DNA of 64,000 nt from Capsicum annuum (Eukaryota > Streptophyta > Magnoliopsida > Solanales > Solanaceae): NCBI RefSeq assembly GCF_002878395.1, contig NC_061122.1, positions 78,114,240 through 78,178,239 of the forward strand, written 5' to 3'. Each line of letters starts with the position of its first letter. Position 1 is the first letter of the stretch. The notes below the pieces were generated by a model. It was not told where the DNA came from. It was given only the letters and a program-made list of their open reading frames with translations, and ran no database searches. The position numbers and the translations under genes are program-made. This document shows, piece after piece, positions 24,402-36,718 of the stretch.

Positions 24402-24790
24402 ATCCTTCACCAACTCTCATTTTACTTTCTCCACATGAACCAAACTCCCTATGGATAACCTGTTAAAAGCATCAACAACTACGTTAGCCTTACCTAGGTA
24501 ATAGTAATGACTCATATCATTGTCATTGAGAAGTTCAAGCAATATCTTATGACTGAGATTAAGCTTCCTCTAGGTGAACACAGACTGTAGATTCTTATGA
24601 TCAGAAAAGATATCCACATGAACAACATACAAATAATGCCGCCATATTTTCAAAGCAAACTCAACCGTCAATAGATTCAAATCATGAGTAGGATAATTCC
24701 TCTCATGTACCTTCAACTGCTTGGAAGCATAGGCAATCACCTTCCCATGCCGCATCAACACACAACAAAGCCCCAATTGAGATGTATTAC
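24402..24790 (-). pseudogene. M internal 1: RNase H
   Basis: The frame 24570-24776 reads [20 protein letters not shown], then [20 protein letters not shown] (the catalytic Glu of the LEL...FALK block is Asn-Leu-Leu here), then [16 protein letters not shown] with the second Asp. The first catalytic Asp block, normally CDAS, reads CNTS just upstream after a stop. It lies between RT and integrase, as expected. Confidence 0.75.
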
Positions 24791-24791
24791 A

Positions 24792-25640
24792 TTAAACCAT
24801 GAACCCATCATTGCCTTCTGGCAAAGTCAGGATTAGGGCTGAAGTAAACTTATCCTTCAACTTCTCAAAAATCCCTTCACAAATGTCCAACCATGAAAAC
24901 TTGACCTTCTTCTGAGTTAACTTAGTCAAAGGAGCGGCTATCGATGAAAATCTTTCCAAAAACTGCCTATAATACCTGGCTAAACCTAAGAAGCTCAAAA
25001 TGTTAGCTAAAGTCGTGGGTCTAGGCCACCTCTTCACCATAGAAACCATTTGCAGATCTACTATGATCCCCTCATGAGAAATAATATGACCCAAGAAATT
25101 TACAGCATTAAACCAAAACTCACACTTGGAGAACTTGGAATCCAACTACTATTTTTTTAAGGTCGGAAACACCACACAGAGATGATTAGCATGATCCACC
25201 TCACTATTCGAATAAACCAGAATATCATCAATAAACACAATAATAAAAAGTTCTAAGTACGGATGAAAAACCTTATTCATCAAACCATAAAAGCTTCCAG
25301 AGAATTAGTCAATCCAAATGACATCACAAAGAATTCAAATAGCCCATAGCGTGTTCGAAAGTCATCTTAGGGATATCCTCCTCCCTAATTTTTAGATGAT
25401 GGTACCCAAACCGAAGATTAATCTTAGAAAAGAACTTGGAACCTTGATATTGGACAAACAAATCAGCATTCCTTGGAGGAGGATACTTGCTCTTGATCGT
25501 CACCTTGTTCAACTTCCTATAGTCAATGCACATCCTTAGGGGACGATCCTTCTTGCACAAAAAAAACATCGGTTCATCCTATAGGAATACACTAGGATGA
25601 ATAAACCTCTTATCCAAAAGTTTCTTGAGTTCCCTCAACT
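24792..25640 (-). pseudogene. M internal 1: reverse transcriptase
   Basis: Frame 25324-25569 gives fingers and palm (LRMCIDYRKLNKVTIKSKYP, FSKINLRFGYHHLKIREEDI; the first catalytic Asp in FSKIDL is Asn). Frame 24792-25145 gives the thumb and connection (SKCEFWFNAVNFLGHIISHE, GLARYYRQFLERFSSIAAPL, LTLPEGNDGF). The catalytic IDD box lies between them near 25210-25240 on the minus strand. The sequence is frame-shifted and interrupted by stops. Confidence 0.8.
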
Positions 25641-25949
25641 CAGCCAAGACATTCTATATGAAGAAATAGAAATTAGATGAGTGTTCGGAACTAGATTTAT
25701 ACCAAACTCTATTTCCCTATACAGAGAAATGCCAGTAAGATTATCTGGAAAGACCTCTAGAAACTCATTAACTACTGGAACTAAGAGGAAAAAAGTACCT
25801 TCTGATTTAGAATATTTAACCTAAACCAAGTGATAAAGACAACCTTTGAAGATTAATCTCTAAGCTCTAAGATAAGAAATAAATCTCCCCTAGGACAAGG
25901 AGCGGTAATAGAAGTAGATGCAACACCACTAGGTGTACGACTAGAAGTT

Positions 25950-27122
25950 GAAGTCACAGGAATCTTATTCGCTCCCATAGCAACCTTAAAAACCAAACAA
26001 TCTCTAAGTTGATGGCCTGTCTGGAGACACCTAAAGTATGCTTCCCTTCCTTCATTGCAATAACCCCGATCAGGATGACCATAGAACTGACAAGGAGGGC
26101 ATAAAGAAACTAACCGACCTCTGCTTGCCTAATATTCGGCACCCTATGCCCGAAAATTATGACCACCTTAATGAAACTTATCGCTCGACTAGTAAGGAGC
26201 ACTAGTAAAAAAAGTAGGAACCAGAACTCCCCCACTTATTTTTTTGCAACTTGCCACCATCTCGACCACCCTGAGACTGAGCACCTCCCTAGCTAGAAAA
26301 CTTTCTCCTCTTACCCTGCCTATTCCCAAACTCTGTCTGCTTCCTCTTTTAATCCTACACTTATTGTATATAAATAGTATACCTAGAGATGTCCATATTT
26401 TTAATCAGCAAGTCAATCTTGCTCTCCAAAATCATATCCTGATTTAATGCAGAAGCAAACTTCCTCATTCTTGCTCGCATGTCAGAAAATAAATCAGCAG
26501 TATACCTTGACAACTGGTGAAAATTCAAAACATATTCCTTGACAGACATCCTCCCCTGCTTGAGGTTCACAAAATCCTCTATCTTTGCTTCTCACAACTC
26601 TTTGGGAAAGAAACAATCTAAGAAGGCCATCGAAAAAGTATCACACAAGACTGATTCTGCCACATCACCCCTATCCCTGTCCCATTCTCCATACCAATAA
26701 TATCAAACCTCTTTGAGTTGATAAGCTACAACATTTACCCCTTCAACATTGGTAGCCTTCATTACTAGAAATATCTTTTTCATTTCATCCAAGAAGCCCT
26801 ATGGATCGTCCTCCACCTTCACTCCAGAAAAAGTGGGAGGACCTATCTTAAATTTGCTAACCCTTATGGCATTAGCAGATAAAGCACAATCGTACCTTCT
26901 CAGCCTAAGCAACGACCATCTAAGGAATAACACAAATAGACTAACGGAATTTTGCATTAGTCACCTCGTCTTGAGGAGGACTAGTAGCAATCAGTAGAAC
27001 TCCAAAACTATCAAAGATAGGACCATGAGATCGAAGATGAACCCCAGAAGTAGGATGCACCCCTTCAACATTACCCTCGATGGGATAAAAGAATTTTCTT
27101 ATGTTCTAGATTTACGAGGCAT
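25950..27122 (-). pseudogene. M internal 1: gag, running directly toward RT
   Basis: The ATG is at 27122-27120; the eighth codon is TAA. Downstream remains fit Tekay Gag: KIGPPTFSGVKVEDDP (near 26800-26860), AFLDCFFPKEL (near 26610), then 26361-26570 NLKQGRMSVKEYVLNFHQLS and a zinc knuckle near 25990-26100 (YFRCLQTGHQLRDCL). After about 25 further residues the sequence passes straight into the linker before RT. The aspartic protease is absent, and internal 2 has the same join. Confidence 0.8.
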
Positions 27123-27318
27123 GATCTAAAAGACAAATAAACAAGGATTAGAGAAGATTCCAAGATTGAGACACCAAGCTTGGAAATAAAATACCAAGAA
27201 AGTGAAGCATTCCTAAATGCCTTGTAGCCTCTTACTTATGAGTGTGGCGCGCTACACATCCCTAAAATAAAATCTACACGACACAACTTTGTGGACTCTT
27301 AATTGATGATGAACCTAG

Positions 27319-27330
27319 GTTCTGATACCA
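27319..27330 (-). other. Primer binding site of M internal 1
   Basis: On the minus strand TGGTATCAGAAC lies 3 bases from LTR-A's U5 end and matches the initiator tRNA-Met PBS except at one base. Confidence 0.8.
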
Positions 27331-27333
27331 ACT

Positions 27334-29772
27334 TGAGATAACCTGATCGAGAGCCTTGTCGTAATAGGCATCTCAACTCCGACTGAGATTAGAGACCACC
27401 CCATTACCCAACCTAACCTCTAGCTGCATGCCTAGAGTTGGCTGAATTTCGAGCATATAGTAAGAAAGTCCAATAGCTCACATGAAGACTTTGGGATAAG
27501 ATCATAACCGTGATCGACCCAATCGAATCCAACCATCCTATACAAACAATCAAACCATACCAAACCTATACCAAAACAAGTGTTGTAAATTAGGCCATAA
27601 CAAAAGATGTTCCAAAACATAATATAATTAATCTCAAAATAAAATATTCTAGACTAGTGAGAAATTATGGTTGATGATACAAGACTTAATACCAATACCA
27701 ATACTAAGGCTGACATTAATGCTGATTCCTCCCATTCGAACCCATAGAAGTACCACAAAGCCTCTAACCTTAAGAGAAATAAAATCTAGTTGGGAAATTC
27801 CACCAACTATGGCCAAAACCAATATCCAAAATAAAATCAAAGTGCCTAGAAAATATCCATAACATGAAATAGAGTCTTTCGAGAGGAGGGAAGCTCACTA
27901 CTTTAGTCTAAATGCTGATCCTGAGTCAATACTATATAGGAGGAGTAGAATGGTCAATTCCTGTATAACATAGGTATACAGCTGCCAGTAGACGTGTTAG
28001 CGGGTGAACACTTTCATAATCACAAGGAAAGAATAAAATAATGCCATTTATAAAACCAAGTAAAACCATCCATATGCATACAACAACAAATACATACATA
28101 TATATATATATAACCATGATGGGAAAGGGGATTAGGTTTAACATGCTTTTACAAACCTGTACGTGGGTTGTGTAGCTTTGCCATCCTAAACCAACCATGG
28201 GCTGTATGGGTTCATCTCTCCCTGAAGAAAACGGCCCAATCTGTGAAGCTGCACGACTAAGGAAGAAAACCTAGGATGGCTAGTACATCCTCCAAAATAC
28301 AGTGTGACATCATGCACACAGTCACCAAGACAAACCTCACATCTACAAATATAAGTTTCCAATTTTTGTCTCCCCCGGGACCTCCACCTTCCATGGATTT
28401 GCGACACATCCCACCATTATTGCCCAATTAAAGCCATTACTAAGAAACCAATCAATCCATTCACCATTTATTAACCAAGGTCATTTAGTGGTGGTATCTT
28501 CATACCTACCATACTTACAATTACTATCCATAGCCAACCATATATAGGTTTAAGGGGACCTCCAAGTGCCTTTCCATTTACCATATTAAACAACTTAGGG
28601 GATTCCATGTACCCCTCAAGCAAAACCATTTATCCATTTACCTTTCCAATATATTTAAACCATGCATAATTCCTTTACCAAGTTTTAAAACAAGCAAGAC
28701 TTCAATTAAAATACTCAATGCCATGAAAATATTATTATAGGCATTTTGTCAAATCAATTGGGGGCATAATGTAACCAAAACCAATTTTGATTGCCATTAA
28801 GCCATTCACATGAAATCATATTATCCAAAACTACGATTAATGAACATAAAGAATAATTAAAACCATGGGAAACCATTATCAACGATTTTATATCAAAACC
28901 CTCAATTCATATTTGAAAACCAAAATCATACAATCAATGAAGTTATGAAAACCTTCATAAAAATTATTCTTTTAGTTAGAATTAATCAATGATGGAAGAG
29001 AACATGTCTTCAACCAAGATGACGATGGAAAAAAAATCACCAAGACAAACCCCAAATAATCCTCTAGTTGAAACCCTAGCTTCCCTTGCCCAAAAGCTTT
29101 TGAGAGAATTATAGAGTGTTTTGGAAGAGTTTCTAAGTGTTAATGTAAGGAATAATAGGGTAAAAAACCTTCCAAGTAGGTTAGAAGTAGTGGTACCTTA
29201 CTATGATATGAGGGGAAATGTCTAAAATACCCCTACTTAAGTTGCACCAAAATTTTGTCACAGGGATATGACTAACCCTTACAAATCTACCATCAAATAC
29301 GAGTGGTACCCTTTACTTGTATCCTAGCCTTAACCTTTGGATCCAACACTATCCAGAATACGACTCATCCAACTAAGTATTATCCAGAGCATACGATGCG
29401 TACACTCCATCTGTAACCCTGGTAGATTTAAACCTAAAAAAGATTTTGACACTGTCCACCCTATGAGTCTTGGGTACCACTCCTACCCTGGCTTACGGTT
29501 TATGGTGAGCCTCTCATACTTAGATCAAACCTAAGTAACAAAGTCTAAAATTCAGTTAAGGAACCAAATCATCCGTAACCACCCATATGACTCGCATCCA
29601 TAGGTGTATCCATTCTAGTAACCAAAATCGATCCTACCAACCAACACTGGACAACATACAACTGGACCCTACCATTCGTACCCCAACATATGGCTAGTAA
29701 GCATGAGTCATATTGAGTCTAAAGATCATAATTCTAGGAAATTTTCTAAGGTCCAGAAACTAAGGTATTTTA
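27334..29772 (-). repeat. LTR-A of M (shared middle LTR, 2439 bp)
   Basis: It is the 5' LTR of internal 1 and at the same time the 3' LTR of internal 2: a PBS adjoins its left side and a PPT its right side. It matches LTR-B and LTR-C throughout. Its small reading frames are LTR sequence with no known resemblance. Confidence 0.85.
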
Positions 29773-29785
29773 GTCTCCCCCACTA
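29773..29785 (-). other. Polypurine tract of M internal 2
   Basis: On the minus strand TAGTGGGGGAGAC adjoins LTR-A. Confidence 0.7.
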
Positions 29786-29999
29786 GGAACATTCATCTCC
29801 AAATGATGAATAAGGTAGGGGTAACCATACGCTTGAGTCATTTGTGTTATCAAATCTATTCCAAATCTTTAACAAAGTTTGAAAACAAAGAGGAAAAGAT
29901 ATTAATCTTTCCTTTAACAAACTCTGGAAATAAAGATATGTTGAAGACACATACCTTCTACATAAATTCCAGGAGCAAGAAATAATTGTGGATATTTTG

Positions 30000-31270
30000 A
30001 CTTTATTTCCTCTTTCGCTTCCTATATAGCTTCTTCCACCTTATGGTTCCATCAAAGAACCTTAACCAAAGCCACATCCTTGGTCCATAATCGATGTAAC
30101 TGCCTATCCAAGATTCAACTGGGATTTCTTCATAAGATAAAGAATTTGTGAGACCAATTCTTCCAATGGAACAATCGAAGAAGGATCACTAATACACTTC
30201 CTCAACGTGGAAACATAGAAGACCAGAGGAACAAAGCACAAGATAAAAAACAACTCCAACTCATAAGCAACATTACCAATTCTCCGCAAAGCTTCATATG
30301 GACCAACATACAAGGGACTGAGCTTTCCCTTCTTACCAAACCGTACTACTTCATTCATAGGATATACCTTGAGGAAAACCTTATCCCCAACCTCAACCTC
30401 TAAGTCTATATTCCTAACATTCACAGGGGATTTTTGGTGACTTTAAGATGCCTTTAGCCTCTCTCAAATCACCTTCGTCTTCTTCATATCCTGGTAAACC
30501 GAGTCTAGACGAAACATATCTACCTCACCAAGCTCAAACCAACAAATAAGAGATCTACACCTCTTACTATAAAATGCCTTACAAGGGGCTATACCAATAC
30601 TAGAATGATAGCTATTATTGTAAGAAAACTCCACCAAATATAGATGCTCAACCCAATTGCCATAATAATCAACCACAACAGCCCGAAGCATATCCTTCAA
30701 TGTTAAAATAGTTCTCTCTGCTTGCCTATCCATCTGTGGGTGGAAAGCACTACTCAGACTAACCTTAGACCCTAGCTATTTCTGAAAAGATCACTAGAAA
30801 TAAGACGTAAACTGAATGCCATGATCAGAAATAATTAAAATAGGCACCCTATGCAACTTCACAATCTCCTGATAATATAGCTTCTCAAAATCCTCCACCG
30901 AAAGGGTAGTCTGCACTAGAGAAAAGAGGGCTGACTTAGCCATCCTATCCACAATGACCCCAATCAAATCATAATGATTTCAAAACTGATAAAGTACATA
31001 TTGATCACTTCCCATTTCCATTCGGTCAAATCAATTTGTTGATACAACCCTCCTGGCCTCAAGTTCTCAACCTTAACAAGTTGACACACCATGAACTTGG
31101 CCATAAAATCTGCCACATCCCTCTTCATGTTATTCCACCGATAGATTTGCTTGAGATCATGATACATCTTAGCCAAGCTAGGATAAACAACATAGCATAA
31201 TTCATGTGCCTCAACAAATATCCTTTGTCGCAAATTGTCGACATCAGGGATGCACAACCTCTCTTGGTAT
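30000..31270 (-). pseudogene. M internal 2: integrase and chromodomain remnant
   Basis: Frame 30964-31257 holds the zinc-binding domain and following segment (RQRIFVEAHELCYVVYPSLAKMYHDLKQIYRW). Frame 30464-30733 holds the core's last part, with the catalytic Glu in DRQAERTILTLKDML, and FSYNNSYHSSIGIAPCKAFY. Frame 30104-30424 holds the C-terminal SH3-like part (VEVGDKVFLKVYPMNEVVRFG) up to the region before the chromodomain. The chromodomain follows in another frame (30040-30125). Confidence 0.8.
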
Positions 31271-31479
31271 CATAAAGTACCATCACCACCAATCTCAAAC
31301 ACCACTACCTTTTGCCCACCAATGTCACTCTTTATTTTCATTAATATAGGATCTAACTCTTGTTTCTCCTTAATCTCCACACCCATTGATGATTGAACCA
31401 CTTCTTAACTATCACACCACCATTCTTGGATCTAAGAGATGAACTCAAATATTAGCCAAGTGGTGAATGTCCTTAACCA

Positions 31480-31880
31480 ACTCCTACTTTCCTTCCTCTA
31501 CATGAGCCAAACTCTCCATGGATAACCTGTTAAGAGCATCAGCAACTACATAAGTCTTACCTGGGTGATAGTGAAAACTTATATTATAGTCCTTAAGAAG
31601 TTCAAGCCATATACTCTGCCTGAGATTAAGCTCCCTTAAAGTGAACAAATACTGTAGACTCTTATGATCAGAGAAAATATCCATGTAAACATAATACAAA
31701 TAATGCTGCTATATTTTCAAATCAATCACAATCGCCAATAGGTTCAAATCATGAGTAGGTAATTCCTCTCATGTACCTTTAACTGCCTGAAAGCACAGGC
31801 GAACCTTCCTATGATGCTTCATCATACAACTAAGCCCCAACCGAGATGCATCACAATAAACCAGGAACCCATCATTGCCT
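31480..31880 (-). pseudogene. M internal 2: RNase H
   Basis: On the minus strand CDASRLGLSCM near 31840-31860 keeps the first catalytic Asp. Frame 31484-31699 continues with [20 protein letters not shown] and HYHPGKTYVVADALNRLS (second and last Asp). Frameshifts separate the pieces. Confidence 0.75.
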
Positions 31881-31889
31881 TTAGGGAAA

Positions 31890-32790
31890 ATCAGAATTGA
31901 GGTTGAAGTCAACTTATTCTTCAACTTCTTTAAACTCCCTTCACAAGCATCTGACTAAGAGAACTTGACCTTCTTTTGAGTTAGCTTAGTCAAAGGAGCA
32001 GCTATTGATGAAAACCTTTCCATAAACCACCTAAAATACTTGGGTAAACCCAAAAAGCTCTAAATATTAGATGGAGTTGTGGTTCTAGGACAGCTCTTCA
32101 CCATAAAAACCATTTGCAGATCCACCATGATCCCCTCACTAGAAATAATATTACCCAAGAAAGTTACAACATTCAACTAAAACTCACACTTGGAGAACTT
32201 GGCATACAACTGTTGATCCTTTAAGGTCTGTAACACCACATAGAGGTGATTAGCATGATCCACCTTACTATTCAAATAAATTAGTATGTCATCAATAAAT
32301 GCAATTGTAAAAAGATCTAAATACTGATGAAAAACCCTATTCATCAGATCCATAATGCCGCCGAAGCATTGGTCGATGCAAATGACATCACCAAAAATTT
32401 AAAGTGTCCATATCGAGTACAAAAAGCTATATTAGGGATATCAACCTACCTAATCTTTAGCTGATGGTTTCTAGACCGAAGATCTATCTTAGAAAAGAAC
32501 TTGACACCTTGCAACTGGTCAAACAAATCATCTATCCTTGGACGAGGATATTTGTTCTTGACTATCACATTGTTCAACTTGCTATAGTCAATGCACATTC
32601 GAAGGGAACCATTCTTCTTGTGTATGAAAAATACCGGTGCACCCCATGGGGATACACTAGGATGAATAAATACATTATTCACCAAATCCTTAAGTTGCTA
32701 CTTAAGTTCCCTCAACTCAGCCAGAGTTATTCTATAAGGAGAAATAGAAATTGGATGAGTGTTCGAAACTAGATCAATACCAAACTCTAT
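31890..32790 (-). pseudogene. M internal 2: reverse transcriptase
   Basis: Frame 32446-32685 reads [31 protein letters not shown], then [16 protein letters not shown] with the first catalytic Asp intact. The IDD-containing region lies near 32280-32300 and the thumb (FLG, SSIAAPLTKL) near 31960-32170, with stops. This copy keeps FSKIDL where internal 1 has FSKINL, so the two copies have decayed separately. Confidence 0.8.
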
Positions 32791-32979
32791 TTCCCTATCC
32801 GAAGAAAGACCGTGAATATCATCCAAAAAGATCTCTAAAAACTCATTAACCACTAGAACTGACAGGAAAAAAATAACCTTCCAAGTTAGAAACTTAAACC
32901 CAGACTAAGTGATAAAGACAACCTTTGAAGATTAACCCTCAAACTCTAAGATAAGAAATAAATCTCCCCCTAGGACCAG

Positions 32980-34083
32980 GAGTGGTAATAAAAGTAGATG
33001 TAATACCACCAGGTGTAGGAGCAGAAGAGGAAGCTATATGAATCTTATTCGCCCTCATAGCAAATTTATTAACCAGACATTCCCTTATTCGATGGACAGC
33101 CTTGCAACACCTAAAGAATTTATCCCTTCTTTCATCGTAATAACCATGCTAAGGACAACCATAGAACTGAAAAAAAGGGCATAAAGAAACTGACTGACCT
33201 CTATTTGACTGATATTAGACACCCTATACCTTGAAATTGTCACCACCTTAATGATGCCTATCACCGGACTGGTAAGGAGAACTAACAGAATACTAGGAAT
33301 GAGAACTCCCCCACTTTTTTTCTATAACTTTCTACTATCCCGACCATCTTAAGACTGAGCACCTTCCTGGTCAAAAACCCTGCTCCTCTTACCTTGCATA
33401 TTCCCAAACTCTGCCTACTTCCTCTTTTCATCTTCTACTTATTGTATATGAATAGTCAACCTAGTAGTGTCCATATCTTTAATCAGCAAGGCAGTCTTTC
33501 TCTCTAAAATCAGATCCCGATTCAAACTTGAAGAAAACTTTCTCATTCTCTCCCGCATGTCAGCAACTAAATCCAAGAAGGCCTTTGAAAAAGTATCCCA
33601 CAAGAATGATTCTTACATATCACCCATATCTCTGTCCTACTCTTTATACCACTAATATGTAACCTCTTTGAGCTGATAAGCTACAAAGTTTACCCCTTTC
33701 ACGTTAGTAGTCTGCATTACCCAAAATATCTTTTCCATCTCTTCTAAGAAGCCCTGTGGATCCTCCTCTACCTTTATTCCAGAAATAATAGGAGGACCCA
33801 TCTTAATAAATTTACTAACCCTTATGGCCTCAATAGACAAAGTACCAATAGCACCCTGCTTAGCTTGAGTAGCAACCATCTAAACAATAATATAAATAAA
33901 GTGATGGAATTTCATACTAGTTACCTCGCCTTAAGGAGTACTAGTAGAAACTAGTGAAATGCTAAAACTATTAGGGATAGGACAATAAGATTAAAAATAA
34001 ACCCTAGAAGTGGGGTGCACCCCTTCAGCATTACCTCCAGATAGGATAGAAGAATTTTCTTATGTTCTAGATCTATAAGGCAG
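32980..34083 (-). pseudogene. M internal 2: gag
   Basis: The start codon position (34083-34081) is CTG, not ATG, and the eighth codon is TAA as in internal 1. Frame 33652-33879 carries KMGPPIISGIKVEEDPQGFL and EEMEKIFWVM, typical Gag N-terminal segments. The zinc knuckle is near 33080-33150. Beyond it the sequence goes directly to the linker before RT, without a protease. The part between 33590 and 33470 has lost the capsid centre seen in internal 1. Confidence 0.75.
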
Positions 34084-34278
34084 ATATGAAAAACGAACAA
34101 ACAAAGATCAAAGAAGATTCCAAGACTAAGAATCCAAGCTTGGGAATATAATACCAAGAAAGTGAGACATTCCTAAATGTCTTGTAGCCTCTTGCTTATG
34201 AGTGTGGCATGCTACACACCCCTAAAAGAGACTTTACTCAACATAGCTTTATAGACTCCCAATTGACCATGAACCTAG

Positions 34279-34291
34279 GCTCTGATACCCA
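34279..34291 (-). other. Primer binding site of M internal 2
   Basis: On the minus strand TGGGTATCAGAGC is the initiator tRNA-Met PBS with one extra or changed G, directly beside LTR-B. Confidence 0.75.
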
Positions 34292-34293
34292 CT

Positions 34294-36713
34294 TGATGCA
34301 ACCCGATCGGGGGCCTTGTCATAATGGATTTCTCAAGTCTAACTGAGACTAGAGACTACCCCCGTTACCCTACCCAACCTTCAATTGCCTGCCCTAAGTT
34401 GGCTAAATTTTGAGCATATATAAAGATAGTGCAATAGCTCACATGAAGACTCTGGATAAGATCACAACCATGACCAACCCAATCGAGTCCAACCATCCTA
34501 TACCAACAATCTAACAATACCAGCCTATACTAAAACAAGGGTCGTAAATTAGGATATAACCAAAAATGTTCCAAAATATAATTTAATTAATCTCAAAATA
34601 GAATATGATGTAAAAGTAAGAAATTATGTTTGATGATGTCAGCCTAAATACCAATACTAATGATAAGGCTAACACCAATATCGGTCCTGCTATTCCAACC
34701 CATAGTATTACCATAAAGCCTCTAACCAAAAGAGAAATAAAATTTGGTTGGGATATGCCCCCAACCATAGCCAAAACCAATATCCAAAATAAAATCAAAG
34801 TGTCTAGAAAATATCCATAATATTAAATAGAGCCTTCTAAAAGGAGGGAAGCTACCACTTTAGTCCAAAAGCTGATCATGAGTCAATCACTATGTAGGAG
34901 GAGTAGAGCGGTCGGTTCCTATTTGGTGTGGGTATATAACTGCCAGTAGATGACTTAGCGGGTGAATGATAGCATGATCTCAAGATAAGGGTAAAATATT
35001 GCCATTTATAAAACCAAGTAAAACCATCCATATGCACACAACCATACATAAATATAACCATGCAGGGAAAGAGGATCGAGTTTAGCATGCCTTTAAAAAC
35101 CTTTGCCTGGGCTGTGTAGCTTTGTCGTCCTAAACCACCCATGGGCTATATTGGTTAATCTCCCATGCTGAAAGGGCCCCAGTGCATGAATCCATACGAC
35201 TAGAGATAAAAACCCTAGATAACCAGTAAATCCCCCCTAAATATAGTGTGACATCATCCACACAGTCAACAAGACCAACTTTACACGACAAATATGACTT
35301 TCCAGTTTTGGTCCCCTTGGGACCTCCACCTTTCACTGCTTTGCTATACATCTCGTCATTATTTCCTAATTAAAAACATTACTAAGAAACTAATAAATCC
35401 ATTTAGCATTTATTAACCAAGGCTATTTAGTGGTGGTATCGTAATACCGACCATATTTGCAAGTACTATTAATAGACAACCATATATAGGCTTAAGGGGA
35501 CTTCCAAGTGCCTTTTCATTTACAATATTAAACAACTTAGGGTATTCTATGTACCCCCCCAGCATAACCATTTATCCATTAACCTTTCCAAGACATTTAA
35601 ACCATGCATAATTCCTTTACCAAGTTTTAAAACAAGCAAGAGTTTCATTAAAATAATAAATGTAATAAAAACATTATTATAGGAATTTTGTCAAACATAT
35701 TGGGGGTATAATATAACCAAAACCAATTCCAATTACCATTAAGACATTCCTATGCAATCAAATTATCCAAAACAACCATTAATACACATAAACCATAATT
35801 AAAACCATGGGAAACCATAATCAATTATTTAATATCAAAACTCCCAATTTATATTTGAAAACCAAAATCATACAATCAATAAAGTCATGAAAACACTCAC
35901 AAAAACAATTATTTTAGTTAGAACTAACAATATGGGAAGATAACATTCCTTAAACCAAGATGATAATGGAAAGAAATCACCAAGACAAGCCCTAAATCAA
36001 TCCTCTAGTTAAAACCCTAACTTTCCTTGCCCAAAAGCTTTTAAGAGAATTATAGAGTGTTTTAGAAGATTTTCTAAGTGTTAGTGAAAGGAATAATATG
36101 GTAAATAACATTCCAAGTTGGTTAGAATTCGTTGGACCTTACTAGGATAAATGGAGTAATGTCCAGAATACCCTTACTTATGTTGCACCAAAATCCCATC
36201 ACGGGATATGATTGACCCTCATGAATCATATCCTCTAATACGAGTGGTACACTACACTCTTATCCTAGCCTCAACCTTGGATCTAACACTGTCCAACCTA
36301 TGACTCATCAAACTAAGTCGTATCCAGAGCATACGATTTGTACCCTTCATCCGTACCCCTGGCAGATTTAAACCCAAGGAAGATTTTGACACTGTCCACT
36401 ATACGATTCCTAGGTATGACTTGTACCATGGATTATGGCTCATGGTAAGCCACTAATTCTCAGATCCAACTTATGTAACCAAGTCTAATATTAAGTTAAG
36501 GAACCAAATGATCCAAGACCACCAATATGACTCATGCCCCTAAGTCATATTCATTCCAGTAACCAAAATCCATCCCACTAACTAACACTGATCAACATAC
36601 AACTGGACTATACCATTCTTACCCCAACATACATCTTGTACCTATGAGATGTATTATGTCTAAAGATCAAAATTTCAAAAAAATTTCTATGGTCCAGAAA
36701 CCAAGGTATTTTA
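34294..36713 (-). repeat. LTR-B of M (5' LTR, 2420 bp)
   Basis: It starts, on the plus strand, TGATGCAACCCGATCGGGGG and ends GGTATTTTA. It matches LTR-A and LTR-C. The minus-strand 5' end has lost TG (TAAAATACC), as has LTR-A's, while LTR-C keeps TGAAACACC. Confidence 0.85.
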
Positions 36714-36718
36714 TTATA

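Larger units (their letters stand above)
10763..36713 (-). mobile_element. M: minus-strand tandem element, three LTRs and two internal regions
   Basis: On the minus strand the order is LTR-B (34294-36713), internal 2 (29773-34293), LTR-A (27334-29772), internal 1 (22724-27333), LTR-C (10763-22723 less its insertions). Each internal region starts with a PBS and ends with a PPT. The ends fall exactly in T1's 3' LTR (right flank TTATA then TCACTTG; left flank GGGTA), but the presumed TSD matches at only 2 of 5 bases. LTR lengths without insertions are about 2.38-2.44 kb. Both internal regions are Tekay-type, decayed, and share two defects (no protease; a stop at gag codon 8). Confidence 0.8.
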
